A stretch of 64,000 bases of DNA, taken from positions 29,758,165 through 29,822,164 of the forward strand of contig OX424564.1 of the NCBI GenBank assembly GCA_949152475.1. Direction: 5' to 3'. The notes beneath the pieces were generated by a model that worked only from the letters and a program-made list of their open reading frames with translations, did no database searches and was not told where the DNA came from. A program made the translations under genes and the position numbers. This stretch comes from Terebella lapidaria. Its lineage: Eukaryota; Annelida; Polychaeta; Terebellida; Terebellidae. Below, piece by piece: positions 1 to 11,775 of the stretch. Within the stretch, counting starts at the first letter, position 1, and each line of letters opens with the position of its first letter.

Positions 1-206
1 ATATTCAAACTCGGAATTAAGTATTAAAACCGGGAATTAAATGTTAAAACCGGGAAACAAATATCCAAACCTGGAAATAAATGTTCAAACTGGGAAAAAA
101 TATTGAAACCCGGAATTAAATATTCGAACCAGGAAATAAATTATTCAAACCTGGAATTACGTATCAAATATTTGATTCCCGGTTTGAAATATTTCCCAGT
201 TGCAAA
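1..206. repeat. minisatellite with about 20-bp unit
   Basis: About nine degenerate copies of a 20-22-bp unit of the form AAATATTCAAACCYGGAATT follow one another from the window edge, so the array probably continues to the left. The last one or two units (about 168-200) are in the opposite orientation (ATTTGATTCCCGGTTTGAAA), making a small inverted end. No coding potential is seen. Confidence 0.8.
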
Positions 207-1885
207 AGTGAGTGAATAATTCTACAGAAAAAAAGTTATATCCTAAATTAAAAAAAAGATGAATATCCCTCGACTCTATAGAATTAACAAAAACAATTGC
301 TTTTGAGAAACAATAGATGCAATTGAAGACAGAGGTTTCATCAACGTTAAATGTCGATGCTTTTGTATTGCAATAAACTGTTAGGAGTTTTGTATGGGTG
401 AGATTTTAAAAAAAAACCCACAAATATTCGACTTTTTGTTGTTATTATTATTGTCATGTTTTTTTTTTTCAAATTTAGAAGTAGAGAAGCACATTTTCAA
501 AACCAATTTAAGAGAGAAGTACGAACACTACTTATAACAAATACCAACGATTTTTGCATACATTCTGATAATGACAATGCTTCACAGTGTTTCATATTCT
601 TGAAATTCTGTGAATCGTTTCCATAAATAAATAATGAAGAGCAAATAACTTTGATGATGGAGAAAGAAGTGTTGAATTTTCGGCCATCCTGATATATTTT
701 TGATATTGGGACTTGTGTATCCCATAGTAAAGATTAGATGACGTGTTTGGGGCACGTAGCGAGAGTTTCAATTTGTTTGAAGCAGAAAAATTAAAACTTT
801 ACCAGTCATCATTTGAGGACACTGTCAACATATTGATATATTATTAATACACAAATAGTCAGTTTGTGTAGGACATTGAAAACAGAGGCCCGTCTTAGAC
901 AATCATTGCTAGTAAATGGGATTGGACCCTTGGCTAGATGGTCGTGGGAGTACAGTATATTGGTGTAAATAATTAATCATTTTCAGGAAGCACATGTCCT
1001 CAAACTAACTGACTAACTTTCGTGCACGCTGATGATGTCGATTGATTTCCCTTCAAGCGAAAACAATCCACGTACATATTTATCAGTCTCAACAGTCGGT
1101 ATTTAAGGTAAATCGCACGGAAAATTGTCACGTGGGCACCGACGTCATCGAACAAAGCATTATAATAGTTCATACAAATAGTGGGGGCATTCCCTTTGGA
1201 TGGATAATAGTAGTCTATACTGGCCTAAGAGGGCATGACAATTTTGGACTGAGCGTGACAATTTGTCATCTACAAACGAGAATAATCTTGAATAATGCAA
1301 AGAAATATTGGTATTTGTATGTACGTTGGATGGTGTAGATTGATGGCACGCATGACAGTCTGAAAGTCGGATGCCGTGCATTGTTCGAAAACAAACATTC
1401 ATATATTATAACAATTCTCGGAGGCTATCACTTTCCACACATCAAAATTGTTTGCCTTTGAAGGTATTACACCTCCTGAGAAATTGTGCCTAACTCAAAC
1501 TACAGCTTTTCACATCTTCCACAATTTTTATCTTCTCATGAAACGCCACTTCCATTGTCACCTGCACTCTACTGTACGTATGGTTTAGTGGTACGATATG
1601 AAGCATGGCATGGAGATTTTACAGAACCGATTTATCTTGATTCCTTCTTGAGATATACGTGTTTCAGTCCCTAAAAAAACATCATAAAATTTGACTCATC
1701 CTTAAATCTTATAATCAGTATTCATGACATCGACAAGTAAAGTTGTTTTATTGAACTACTTACAAAACATTACTGCAAAACAGTACAAAAAATTACTGCA
1801 ACTTTCATTGATTTTATCAGGACAACTTTGGAGATATTTGATGGTCACAATAAATTTTCGAAAATGATTGTTAAAAACTTCGAAG
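187..1885. other. AT-rich non-coding stretch
   Basis: No exon, RNA gene or element end could be supported here. The stretch at about 187-260 (containing GAGTGAATAATTCTACAG and a following A-run) recurs in diverged form at about 12266-12335, so it belongs to a dispersed repeat. The open frames at 1042-1402 have no recognisable domain and overlap each other on both strands. Confidence 0.5.
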
Positions 1886-2060
1886 CTTCCTGGTAACCAT
1901 CTCAGTTGGTAAAGCCCCTAGCAACCAAATAATAGGTAACTATAGGCTTGATTCTTCATTCACACGAACTTCACCGAGTGCTACCAAAACGATCCCTCGG
2001 CGCATCGTCAGGGATGACATGGTTGCCAGGGGCCATATTGATCGACTTGGTAACCATAGC
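1886..2060 (+). repeat. possible tRNA-derived SINE remnant
   Basis: The string ATCTCAGTTGGTAAAGC near 1894 resembles a tRNA A box (TAGCTCAGTTGGTAGAGC). About 50 bases further on, GGCTTGATTCT resembles a degraded B box (GGTTCGATTCC). The spacing is close to that of a tRNA head. A hairpin-like tail follows: CTGGTAACCAT near 1890 is partly complementary to ATGGTTGCCAG near 2020. No intact tRNA cloverleaf can be drawn and no A-rich tail is clear. A chance match is possible. Confidence 0.3.
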
Positions 2061-3509
2061 AATTTGATTTTTGGTCAAAAGTACGATATTTGTCCAACAT
2101 ATTCAAAAGATTGAATGAATTACTTCACAGCTAACATCAAATACAAAGATCTCAATTGCCAGTTAAAAGACCTTCACTAATTGACGTCTTGATTAATCTT
2201 CATAATATTTAGTGAATGATCAATTTGCACCCTGATTTCAGACAATGAAACTTGTATTATCTCTGTAACAAATCAAGATAATTAAATTCCGTAAAAGCCA
2301 AAGTTATCATCAACAACATGATATTCATGCCACGCTTTCATATCTCTCATGATAGACCATATCTTATCAATAATGGCAGCAGAGCTGATAGAAAATTAAT
2401 TAGTCGTCGCATCAGGAGCGGCCTTAATCAAACACAAAGTTACTTTAACTAAAATTCCGGTGCCGCTTAGCACATGCATCCCTTTTCCACCTATCACTCA
2501 CGACACTATATATGACAAAGTGTCGTCTTACTTGGTTCCAATAGTAATTAAAGAAATATTGGAGGAGAATGTCCCGTCAATTGAGAATATAACTGACGAC
2601 AGGAGAGCGACACAGTGATCCAATGAATGAGTGTAAGATATGTCATTCCCGTTCTTGATGAAATATCAACATTCTGCTCGTCCTCCAAGGAACACACACC
2701 GCTCTCAGAACTCAGCGGCTACAGCAGGTTCTTGATGTAAACCCAGCAAAATAGTCACAGTAGTTTATGTAAATGAATGTATAACATCCCATGCACACTG
2801 CCCTGGACACATGGGTGACAAAAGAAAGATTAAATTCAATGATATATACACGAGCTTTCATTTCGCACATCAAGGAGTGAAACGTGTACCTCTATACATG
2901 TATGGTTGTAACATGAATTTACCATACATATTTACCATACATTGGTAATAATAGACATTTTTTAAAGCAGCACACAGGTCAGGTCTTGTATGTGTATGCT
3001 TCTTGCAGATTTACCACAAGCGAACCCTGGGTCACATCCCCCATCCCAACCCCAACATTCTTTCCCTACCTCTTGCCATTATGACTCCCCGTTCGAAATA
3101 CGTGACGAAAACAGTCTGAACAACCGACAAACTTTAGGAACTTGAGAAGTTAAGGACCTATGGAAGGACAAATGACAGTCGAGCCATCCCCACCCCCCTG
3201 ACCCCTGTCGTATCGATTGGCCTCAGGCGCATACATGGTGACACGACCTTCTGTATTAATGTAATGCCCAATATTATTCAGACTTTTAATTAATTTGTCT
3301 ATGTTCGTTATTCAATTACGGATGTCCTTGCTATATCTTGTACAATGTAGTCTGTGTGTCTTTTTCTGCTTTGATGTGACGTTTGCCCAGACTTTTTTTT
3401 TCTGTTCGCACGCCAAAATGACACAAATATCAGACATTCATATTCATTTTCCCCCAGAAAGAAAAAGAATACAACGCGAGGTATCAAGTTCATTCCATTG
3501 AGGACTTCG
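2061..3509. other. non-coding, nothing recognised
   Basis: Both strands were read. Only short open frames without recognisable domains are present, and no splice-bounded exon, tRNA or inverted-repeat element stands out. Confidence 0.45.
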
Positions 3510-3965
3510 GTTAAAAGTCCTAAATAAACTTCAGCTGTTTTTGACAAAAATGCTGAAGTTTCTTTCTAACATTTGTACATCTGGTCGATTGCCCTTCAAA
3601 TATCGAGATGGATTTGTCAAGACCGCCTCTAATAACCCACAGGCCTCGGTTTGATGAAATATAGCCTCATGTGTAGCATTGCGACATTTACATGTAAATA
3701 CACTTGACATATATACACATGTCTTTGTGGTGTATTGTATATACTTTAGCAGAAGTTGGCATGAGTTACAACGATATTGTTTCTGTGGATCGTCAATGCA
3801 AAATATTTCTGACAAATTTCATTAAGATAGCTTCTCACAGGTTTTATGCCTCGGCACTTATCTAGGCAAATTATCTCTTTTCCTTATATTATTTCCCATG
3901 AATGCGGAAGCAATGGATGGAAACCGTTGTACTACACTTGGAGTTTTTATGTGAAATTGATGTTC
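3510..3965 (+). repeat. dispersed repeat, copy 1 of 2
   Basis: This segment matches 8015-8450 in the same orientation. Shared blocks include TTGCCCTTCAAATATC, AGAAGTTGGCATGAGTTA, GGATCGTCAAT/GGGTCGTCAAT and GGAAGCAAT, with many substitutions and indels between them. The copies are about 4.5 kb apart and lie either side of the reverse-transcriptase element at 6.07-7.69 kb. Open frames inside differ between copies, so the segment does not look coding. Confidence 0.7.
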
Positions 3966-4477
3966 AAACAAGAATGAATTTCGACTCAAAATTTAATGTT
4001 TTTTTCTAGATTTTACTTCTTACTATCAACAGAGAGCCCTCGCTATCTACATCAAACTTAGCTCTATGGATATCACCAAATGAAACACAAAATGGCCTCT
4101 GCTGTTGTTTGAAAGTTATAGCTATTTGCTTATCGAAAACCTAACTAGCAACTAGACCTAGAGGCTTTGTGGCATCCTCCAATTTTTCTTCTCTTTTCGA
4201 AAGGCGAAACTAGGCCGAAAAAGGATATATAAGATATTGAATACGGGTGACAGTGGGAACCAACCGGACAGTTGCTCACTGGACAAATGTCCACCAGACA
4301 TTATCTACCTGAAAAGTTAAAGAATGGACAATTGCCATGTCATAAATGGCGATTTATATGGAGATCTCGGATTTGATCTTCAATGACCTTGAAGGGTAAT
4401 ACGGCAATTGTTTTTTTTTAAAAAGGAAAGAAAATTGCCTAGTTTTGTACTTCCTTTTTGTTCCTTGTGTTAAAAAG
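3966..4477. other. non-coding; contains TGACCTTGA-type dispersed repeat
   Basis: Around 4350-4410 the sequence ATCTTCAATGACCTTGAAGGG resembles a repeat found again at about 56500-56560 and, in tandem form, at 40.2-40.8 kb. Nothing else is recognised. Confidence 0.4.
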
Positions 4478-5020
4478 CTGATGCCGACACAAGGTGAGTA
4501 AATGATTTTTCCATATTACCTTAGAATGGGGATTCGATCCAGTGTCTAAGATACCAATGTACAAACCCGTGCTGTCCAATTATCCATATGAGTCTGATTT
4601 GTTCAGAAATAGGCCCTGTTCCGACGGATGAGACCCACAAATATGTAGTGTCCAAACATTGATCACAATGTGTTCGATACTTGTGGCCCATGTGCAGCAA
4701 CGCTGTCTGAACTGAAGATTTCAAATAGTTCAAACTTCATTCGCAAGCAATATACATGTAAAGGCGCAACGACATCTGATTAGGGCTCTAATAATTCATT
4801 ATTTTATCGCTTGTGTCTTGTCAAAGCTCTAAAGACACAGTCTGCGCTCTAAGGCTGCCAGGCCATGTACATGTCTCGATTTGCTTGCCGTAATGGGTAG
4901 TTTTTGGATGGAATATCCAAGACGGGTTCATGGAAACTTCAGGTATCTCGGACACCACACACGGTAGTATGGTCAGTTTTTGACAGAAAAATTATTTTAC
5001 TCACCATGTGTCGGCATTAG
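4478..5020. mobile_element. inverted-repeat element, non-autonomous DNA transposon or foldback
   Basis: The left arm 4478-4510 (CTGATGCCGACACAAGGTGA and following bases) is the reverse complement of the right arm 4985-5020 (TCACCATGTGTCGGCATTAG) with a few mismatches, enclosing about 475 bp. On the minus strand near 4532-4590 a tRNA-like pair of boxes is seen (CATATGGATAATTGG and GGATCGAATCC about 50 bases apart). No transposase frame is present. The target duplication is unclear. Confidence 0.5.
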
Positions 5021-6065
5021 GTTACAAAAGGTTAGCTTTACAGCGTTGACAACAACATGACCTGATTCCTGAACCTTAAACAAAACAACTAGGTCGGTCA
5101 ACGCTATATGCCATTTGGCAGGGTGTTCACATGTCAACACCCAAAAATATACGGTAGTGGCTCTCTCCAACATAGAAATCGGCACTGAGCAATTGATTTC
5201 CAGACTTCAGAGAGCCATTAGCACTACTGAAATATAAAATTTTGTTTTATTCCTTTCTTGTCAACCGGTAATATTATTTTAAAAATAGGCTTCATTGTTT
5301 TTCATAAGTTGTAGCTATTTGAAACAGCAACATTTAAAATATCAAAAAATATAATGTGTCTGATGTTGCATAACAGGTACATCCATGCCTACTTTTGACA
5401 AACTTCAACCAGAACTGCCCGAATCCAAGCACCATAGTGAGCCATCTACCAAGGGATTCACTTGTGTGTAACCATGAAAAGAGCATGATTGCATTCAGGA
5501 AGACGCGAGAGGGGATTGAGATTACAGAATGTCATCGCCTGGTCATATCATTCCTAACTACTGGGTTTATATTTGTATATACATGTAATCGATTTTCAAC
5601 TTGGTGAAATCATTATTATCGGTCAATTATCGACCGTGTTTCGAACGTCCACTATTCCAGTCTTGTAATCGCGATGGCGACTATATCGTCAATGCCCAGT
5701 AACTGTCAATCAATAAGTGACCAACGTCAGAGGCGCAGCAAAGAGCCTTGAGGCGTCACATCTACGGCCAATCAATGCACTTGTTGTGCACATAATGAGT
5801 CAGAATAATGAAATGAGGAAGTGAGTGATAGACGTGGAATCAATACCCAGTATTAAGTATTCCGAGCAAACAAAACAGGGTCCGTTATCCAATCTCATAG
5901 CCCGGGGACAGAAAGTCATATCAGGCATACGAAGTGAGAGAAAACAAAAATGACAGGGAAACTCATGAACCCCCAAAAATGGCCATTAGGAGGTGAAATC
6001 AGGTGTTCCGGAAAGAGTGAGCATTTCCTGCCCCACTAGTGGCACCCGTCATGAATTCCCCAAAA
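5021..6065. other. non-coding, nothing recognised
   Basis: No exon, RNA gene or repeat end could be supported. The short open frame at 5395-5607 has no recognisable domain. Confidence 0.45.
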
Positions 6066-7685
6066 TTAACATGAAAATAGATCTAGTTGCATGGCAGACA
6101 TGGATCTTGGTAAAACATATCCTTGTCGCAGCAGTTTAGAGACTAGCTGGGCACTTCGATAGACAAAGTCCTCATATTTGCAACTAGCTCTGGAACAGCG
6201 TATAAGTTGAGAAACAAACACACCATATGCCGGTGACATAGGAATGTTGCTGCTTAGAAAATAGAAATTGACTATGGAAAAATTGAAATCATCACGTTTG
6301 TCATATAATCTAGTTGTCAGGTTAGAATCATTATCAATCTCCAATCTCAGGTCTAGATAGTTGGAAAAATTAGCGGAGTCTGTAGTATCTTTAATTTCAA
6401 GTTCCTTAGGATATATGACATCGTAATAATCACCAAACTTGGGATTATTTAGCGACAATACATCATCTATATATCGGAAAGTGAAATTAAAATTTCATGT
6501 TAGTTTCTTAGAACCTCCTCGTTGTAAATGTTGTATGAAATCTGATTCATATGAGTATAAAAACAGGTCTGCCAATAATGGTGCACAGTTTGTACCCATG
6601 GGAATACCAATAGTTTGTTGAAATATTCGACCACCAAATTCCACAAAAATATTATCAATCAGAAAATTAACCATATTTACCACCTCTTTCAGTATATTTG
6701 TATGGGGCATCAGAGTCGCCTTTAACAAAATAAGCGGTATTATATTTAACTACAATATAGTGGTACCGATGTTGTCCCTTTTTAGAGAAAAATGAATTAT
6801 TGATTAGTTTTTTAAGCTGAGACTTCAGTTCAGAATGAGGTATAGTTGTGTACAAAGTAGAGAAATCAAATGTTTTGATAGACGTTACTTTTGAAAGTGT
6901 GTGAGCATGTAGATATTCCAATAAAAATTTGGAATTTTTTAATATCCACATTTGGTTTATACCACTTCTAGAATAGATGGTTTCAGAGTACTTTTGGAGA
7001 CCCTGTTTAATTTTAGACAATATAACAGTTAATATTTTAGAAAGGGCTTTGGTAGAACATGACGCTGAACCTGAAATATATCTTTGTTTGTGTGGATTTT
7101 TGTGCAACTTTGGGATCCAATATAAGTTTGGTAGATTAGAATCTTTACATGAGGTAGTAATACCAAACAAATGCAATACAGACACATGATTTGATAAGAT
7201 ATCCTGTTTGGGCACGGTAATGGCTTGGTATGTACTATTGGAATTAGTATTGTTGGCAATACCCAGTTCGTCAAACAGACACTGTATATAGTATGCTTTA
7301 CAAACAAAAACAACATTATTAGAAGCTTTATCTGCAGGGACAATGACGAACCTTTCTTGACGTTTCAACAAACTATTAGTAACCACGGGATCATTGAAGA
7401 CAGAGCTGTATTTAGTACTAACTGACTTTGACAAAACATTAATGCGTTTATTTACCAATGACCTAATCTGTTTGACCCATTCTGACAGAGAATCAGTTTC
7501 TGCCTTTTCTCGCTTTGTCCATTTTCTGGCATGCTCCTCAACTGCATCCATGATTAACTTGAAATTGTATCTCCATGAAAACGACGTGGGCTCTCTATAT
7601 TTGGGACCTTTGGACAAAATGTCTCTCAATGATTCATTCTCCACTATATTGAGGTCGCCTGAAATAACATGCCCAACTGGATCGT
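6066..7685 (-). mobile_element. Penelope-type retroelement fossil, reverse transcriptase part
   Basis: Read on the minus strand, conceptual peptides show the order typical of a reverse transcriptase common in marine-invertebrate genomes. There is an N-terminal part with GDLNIVENESLRDI and KGPKYREP, then VPADKASNN and WIPKLHK, then FDFSTLYTTIPH. The palm follows with GIPMGTNCAPLLADLFLYSY and the catalytic YIDD, then the downstream KELEIKDTTD and SPAYGVFVSQLIR blocks. No integrase, capsid, LTR or GIY-YIG endonuclease is seen, so the family name is a best match. The copy is broken, with a few breaks, and its ends are not defined. It appears to be an old insertion unrelated to the neighbouring host genes. 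Confidence 0.8.
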
Positions 7686-7784
7686 GTTACATGATGAATA
7701 TATTACATCATTATACATTATGAATGTTGTATTGGTGTACATGCAGGTAGAAGTCTCGATGCACAATCATAAAGACTATTGGGA

Positions 7785-7809
7785 GGAATGAATGAATGAA
7801 TGAATGAAT
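7785..7809. repeat. (GAAT)n microsatellite
   Basis: Six uninterrupted GAAT units just upstream of the retroelement's 5' side. A shorter run of the same motif lies at about 54092-54110 in the USP10 3' UTR. Confidence 0.85.
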
Positions 7810-8014
7810 TGTGTTTTAGGATAATTTATACACAATATATATCTTTTCCTGATTTAATGTGACGATTTCACACATAATTGGTTTTTGTTCACAAGTCTGA
7901 ATGCCACATATATCAGTCATCCGCTCACTTTCAAAAATGAAAACGAAAACGAAAAATGAAAGTATTGAACTCAACTCGGATATATCGATTCATTCATTTC
8001 ATGAACTGAAGTTT

Positions 8015-8450
8015 ACGACAAGTGCTGAAGTTCTTCCCCTAATTAGTTTCGTCTCAACTATCAGAATTGCCCTTCAAATATCAGTGAGGATGTTTCAAGA
8101 CCACCTCGAACGACCCACAGCCTTTGGATGGGTGTAATGTTGTCTCCTGTACAGCGTTGCAATGTATGTATGTAAATGCCCCTGACATATAAATGTGCCC
8201 CTGACATACACCTGTACGTGTATGTGCAATGTATTGTATAGCTGAAGTTGGCATGAGTTAGGATGATGTCGTCGTCTCTGTGGGTCGTCAATTCTAACTT
8301 TTTCTGGCAAATTGAATTGAGACAGCTTTTGACAGGCTGCATGTGTCAGAAGTGATCTAGTCAAATTATATTCTCTGTTTCTTCTGTTATTTAGCATAAA
8401 TGGGGAAGCAATAAACGGAAACTGTACAACATTAGGGTTTTCACGTGACG
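8015..8450 (+). repeat. dispersed repeat, copy 2 of 2
   Basis: Direct-orientation partner of 3510-3965. It also carries a small internal duplication (CCCCTGACATA repeated near 8177 and 8198). Confidence 0.7.
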
Positions 8451-9439
8451 TGTATATTAGAATAATGTTACAATATGTTCATATGTTACAGGCTAGCAAA
8501 TTTTCACTATTGTGCCAACGTTGGACGTTCAAGTTGACATTAGCCAATTTAAGCATTCTTGCTGGTCAAGAAAAGTTGTTAACTCGATGACACTAAAAGA
8601 AGTCACAGTTAGCCGTGCATGAAAACACTGGATAGAGAATGAATGACTCCTCGACATCGATATAACCGGCAAATGTTGCTGGTTGCCATCTTATCGAGAC
8701 AAATAGATTTACCAATGACGTCGTGGTAATGTGTGAAGAACTGGACAAATTAGATGAGAAATCGTTTGGCCCGAGTTTCAATTTTGGTTTCTAAAGCACA
8801 TTAAAACCAGTTCAAAAGTTCTGCATGAATTGCCATGGTATAGGCAGAATAACGGTACTAAAGAGAGTATCAATTCTTGAAAGGCCACATTAAACTTTAA
8901 GGCGGCATTACTTCTCTGTTCAGAAGTAATTTCAAACTTCCATAGTAATGCATTACACCATGATGATGCTATTTGTATTCGATCATGGATTGACCCTCTT
9001 CATAGTCCACTCCATCAAACATTTACAAACAAGTGAAAAATCATGTCGTTAAAGATATAGCAGTGCATTTACGATGGGAAATGGGTAGTGAACCGTTATC
9101 CATACTGATTCTATCAACACGAAACGATCGTAATATTGAGGCTACAACGTACGTCCAAGGTTCTCGCGGATTGGATGCCATGCTTGGATTACTTTCGAAT
9201 AATTAATTTAAAACTGTATCAGATAGTCGTCATTGTAAGCTGATCAATAGAATATATGTGGCGATTTTGCCCTAAGCACGAGGCAGGTGATTGTAAACAT
9301 AAATGCCATTTATGTGGCCTTTTCGTACTTGGCCTTGTTTTGACATGCTCCGTTCGAGCGTGCGTTGCCACGGCGACGTATTGTAATTTACGCTCCAGTA
9401 AACTATAACAATGGATCGATTAAACCTCGCGTGCGCCCT
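8451..9439. other. non-coding, nothing recognised
   Basis: No exon, RNA gene or repeat could be supported on either strand. The sequence is AT-rich and unremarkable until the GC-rich block that follows. Confidence 0.45.
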
Positions 9440-9965
9440 ACAGTTTCTGGTGTATTATATATACACTGGAAGCGACTCGATCGAGGAGATTGTCCAAGAT
9501 CGAGAGACAGGACGCACGCAAGGCTCGCCATGAGCTTTGTGTTCCCTGTTTGTGAGTAGTGGGCTCCTTAGAGCCCTGGGGACGATTTCCATGGGGAGGC
9601 CCGGGCTGGGAGAGACAAGTTGCTGACTCGGGGGCCTTCGGCCCTGTGGATCGCCAGCTCTCTCCCTTCCCGGGACGTGTGACATAGGCTCTGGCCAGCA
9701 TGTCGGACTGTACGGGGTTCCGTCCCCGAGGCAGACCGCGGCTCGCCAGGCCCCGCCAGTTAACACCGTAGGGATGAACTAGTTTCTGAACGGTGTCCGT
9801 AGGCCTGGGAGTGTCGGGTGGGCTGTTACCTGGTTACCGTTAATGCTGAAGTAGTTACCGTGTCCGCCGCGACCTCCGGTGAGCGGCCCTGCCGCAAGGA
9901 TCCGGAATAGCGGATGCGCGTCCCCAAGGACTCGGATGAGAGAGGACTATCCTCGAGGATCCCGA
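9440..9965. other. isolated GC-rich block of unknown origin
   Basis: About 520 bp of clearly GC-rich sequence in otherwise AT-rich DNA, with sharp edges and blocks such as GGGGAGGCCCGGGCTGGGAG, CTCGGGGGCCTTCGGCC and GGTTCCGTCCCCGAGG. Overlapping open frames exist on the minus strand (9438-9766) but show no recognisable domain and look like a by-product of composition. It could be the 5' UTR or promoter region of a non-LTR retrotransposon, a CpG-island promoter of an unseen gene, or foreign DNA. I cannot identify it. Confidence 0.5.
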
Positions 9966-10897
9966 AGAGCGGACGGTAGTCAATAACTTTACATATATAT
10001 ACAAATGTGAATACATATTTCAAAACATTTCCTTGACTATGACTAATAATATTATAGCCATATGCACAACGCTATCTGATATTGTAGTGTGTTGGTTTCC
10101 ATAATGGACGAAAATGTGGAATTATCAGTGTAATATTAAAATCGCGAGCACGTGTTAATTACAGGATTCGAATTAATAGGCACTGTCATTTCTGGAGTAT
10201 AACTCTTAGACTCTTTGATCGATTTGAAAAATACGAGCAAAGTGAGCTACGCTATAGTTCTTGTAAGAATTCTCAACTGTACATCGCTCTCCCCATAACA
10301 ACTGGGATTAACCTCATGTGGATCATGATGAAGTCTACCAAGGACTTTACCAATTTTGCCTGATAATAGCTGATCTGAATCTGTATTACTTTGCATTCAA
10401 AGATTTTTTGTTCTCGATGGGAATACTCTCGACTTCTTGTGGTGACCGAAATCTACATAATCGAATGTGCATTCGTAACCACACACGTTGTCAGCATTAA
10501 TATATATAACACGATATTTTGTTTGTCTTCGGAGCCAGGCAATCTGCATGGCAGTTCGCGTTTATTGCCATCTATCTTATCACCATTTGACATATAAATG
10601 CAATATTGACAATGCAATAGTGTCCGTAGTGGTCACCAACTTTTAAAGTACTAGTAAAGTGCAAATATGATATTGAGTTATATGAAAGATTGATCTGAGC
10701 AAAATGGTTTTTACGGTATATCAATATCACTATCCGCTCAAAAGTTATAGCCATTTGAAACTTCCATTCCGGCACTACATTACAGAAGCTACTTGAAAAG
10801 TTTTAGCAGCTCATTAATATGGAAACTAGATGTTAATGAGAATTCATGACGTCATGAGAGGAACAAACTATAATTACCATATTTTAACCCATGATAT

Positions 10898-11775
10898 GTG
10901 GATTCTTATTGAACGTTGGTAAAAGTTGTTGAAAGTTGATGAAAGTTGGTGAAAGCCGGTGTACGCTGGTGAACGCTTGGGAAGTTAAAGTTCGTCGGAA
11001 ATTTTGAACATGTTGAAAAATTCTCGACGTTTGGAAAAGTACGTTTTTGAAAGTTAGGCTGCGTTATGCAACGCTATGAAACGCTCACGTAAGTTGTGCT
11101 AAGTTACACTAAGTTCGCCTAAGTTGGCCCGCGTTGAAGAACGCTGTTTATAGAACTGTCAATTACAACTTAGCTTAACTTATGCCAACTTAGCACAATG
11201 GAGCCAACTTGGCACAACGTTATCGAACTTTTATAAACTTTTGCTGAAACGAACTGAAAGCGTTCTATAACGTTTGCCGACGGTAACAGGCGCGAATCAA
11301 AGGTTGGTCCAGCTTTCGTAGTATAAGTTTGTAAATTTGACATAATCGTAGAGTTCTGGATCAGAGCGTCACTATGTTGTACTTGGAAAAGCTGCTCGAT
11401 TGATGGCTATCCGCCGGAAAAGGCTCTCATTTTTATGATAGTTGTATAACGTTGAGCTCCGTTGATATGCGCTCAGCATGTGTTGAGCTAAGTTCTGCTC
11501 AGTTGGCCTACACTGGACAACGCTCCACCAACGCTAGCCTAAGTGAGTAATAGGCCTAGTTTGCATTCGTTCATGTAAAGTTCATGCTATGCTGCCATAC
11601 GCTCGCTAAGTTACCAAACGTTCACCAACGCTCGCCAACGGTATACTCCAAACGCTCACTATGTGAAACAATTTTTTTCTTCCTCTGAACGTATTTTCAC
11701 CAACGTTTGGTCTAATTTTGGTAACTTTTCAAAACGCTGGCAAACGTTGGCCCAAACGCTATAGTGTGAATCCAC
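10898..11775. mobile_element. foldback-type element built of AACGCT/AAGTT motifs
   Basis: Ends are inverted: GTGGATTC...GAACGTTGG on the left, CCAAACGCTATAGTGTGAATCCAC on the right, with a different spacer. The inside is a dense lattice of degenerate short motifs. AAGTTGGTGAA, TAAGTT and AACGCTCAC dominate the left part; complementary AACTTAG and CCAACTT runs follow about 11165-11230, so the middle can fold back. No transposase frame is present. It lies inside the array described at 10.3-31.95 kb. Confidence 0.55.

Noticed and set aside
9438-9766. Two overlapping minus-strand frames (87 and 103 aa) in the GC-rich block
   Set aside because: Low-complexity Pro/Arg/Ser content fits GC-rich non-coding DNA; no domain or start context.
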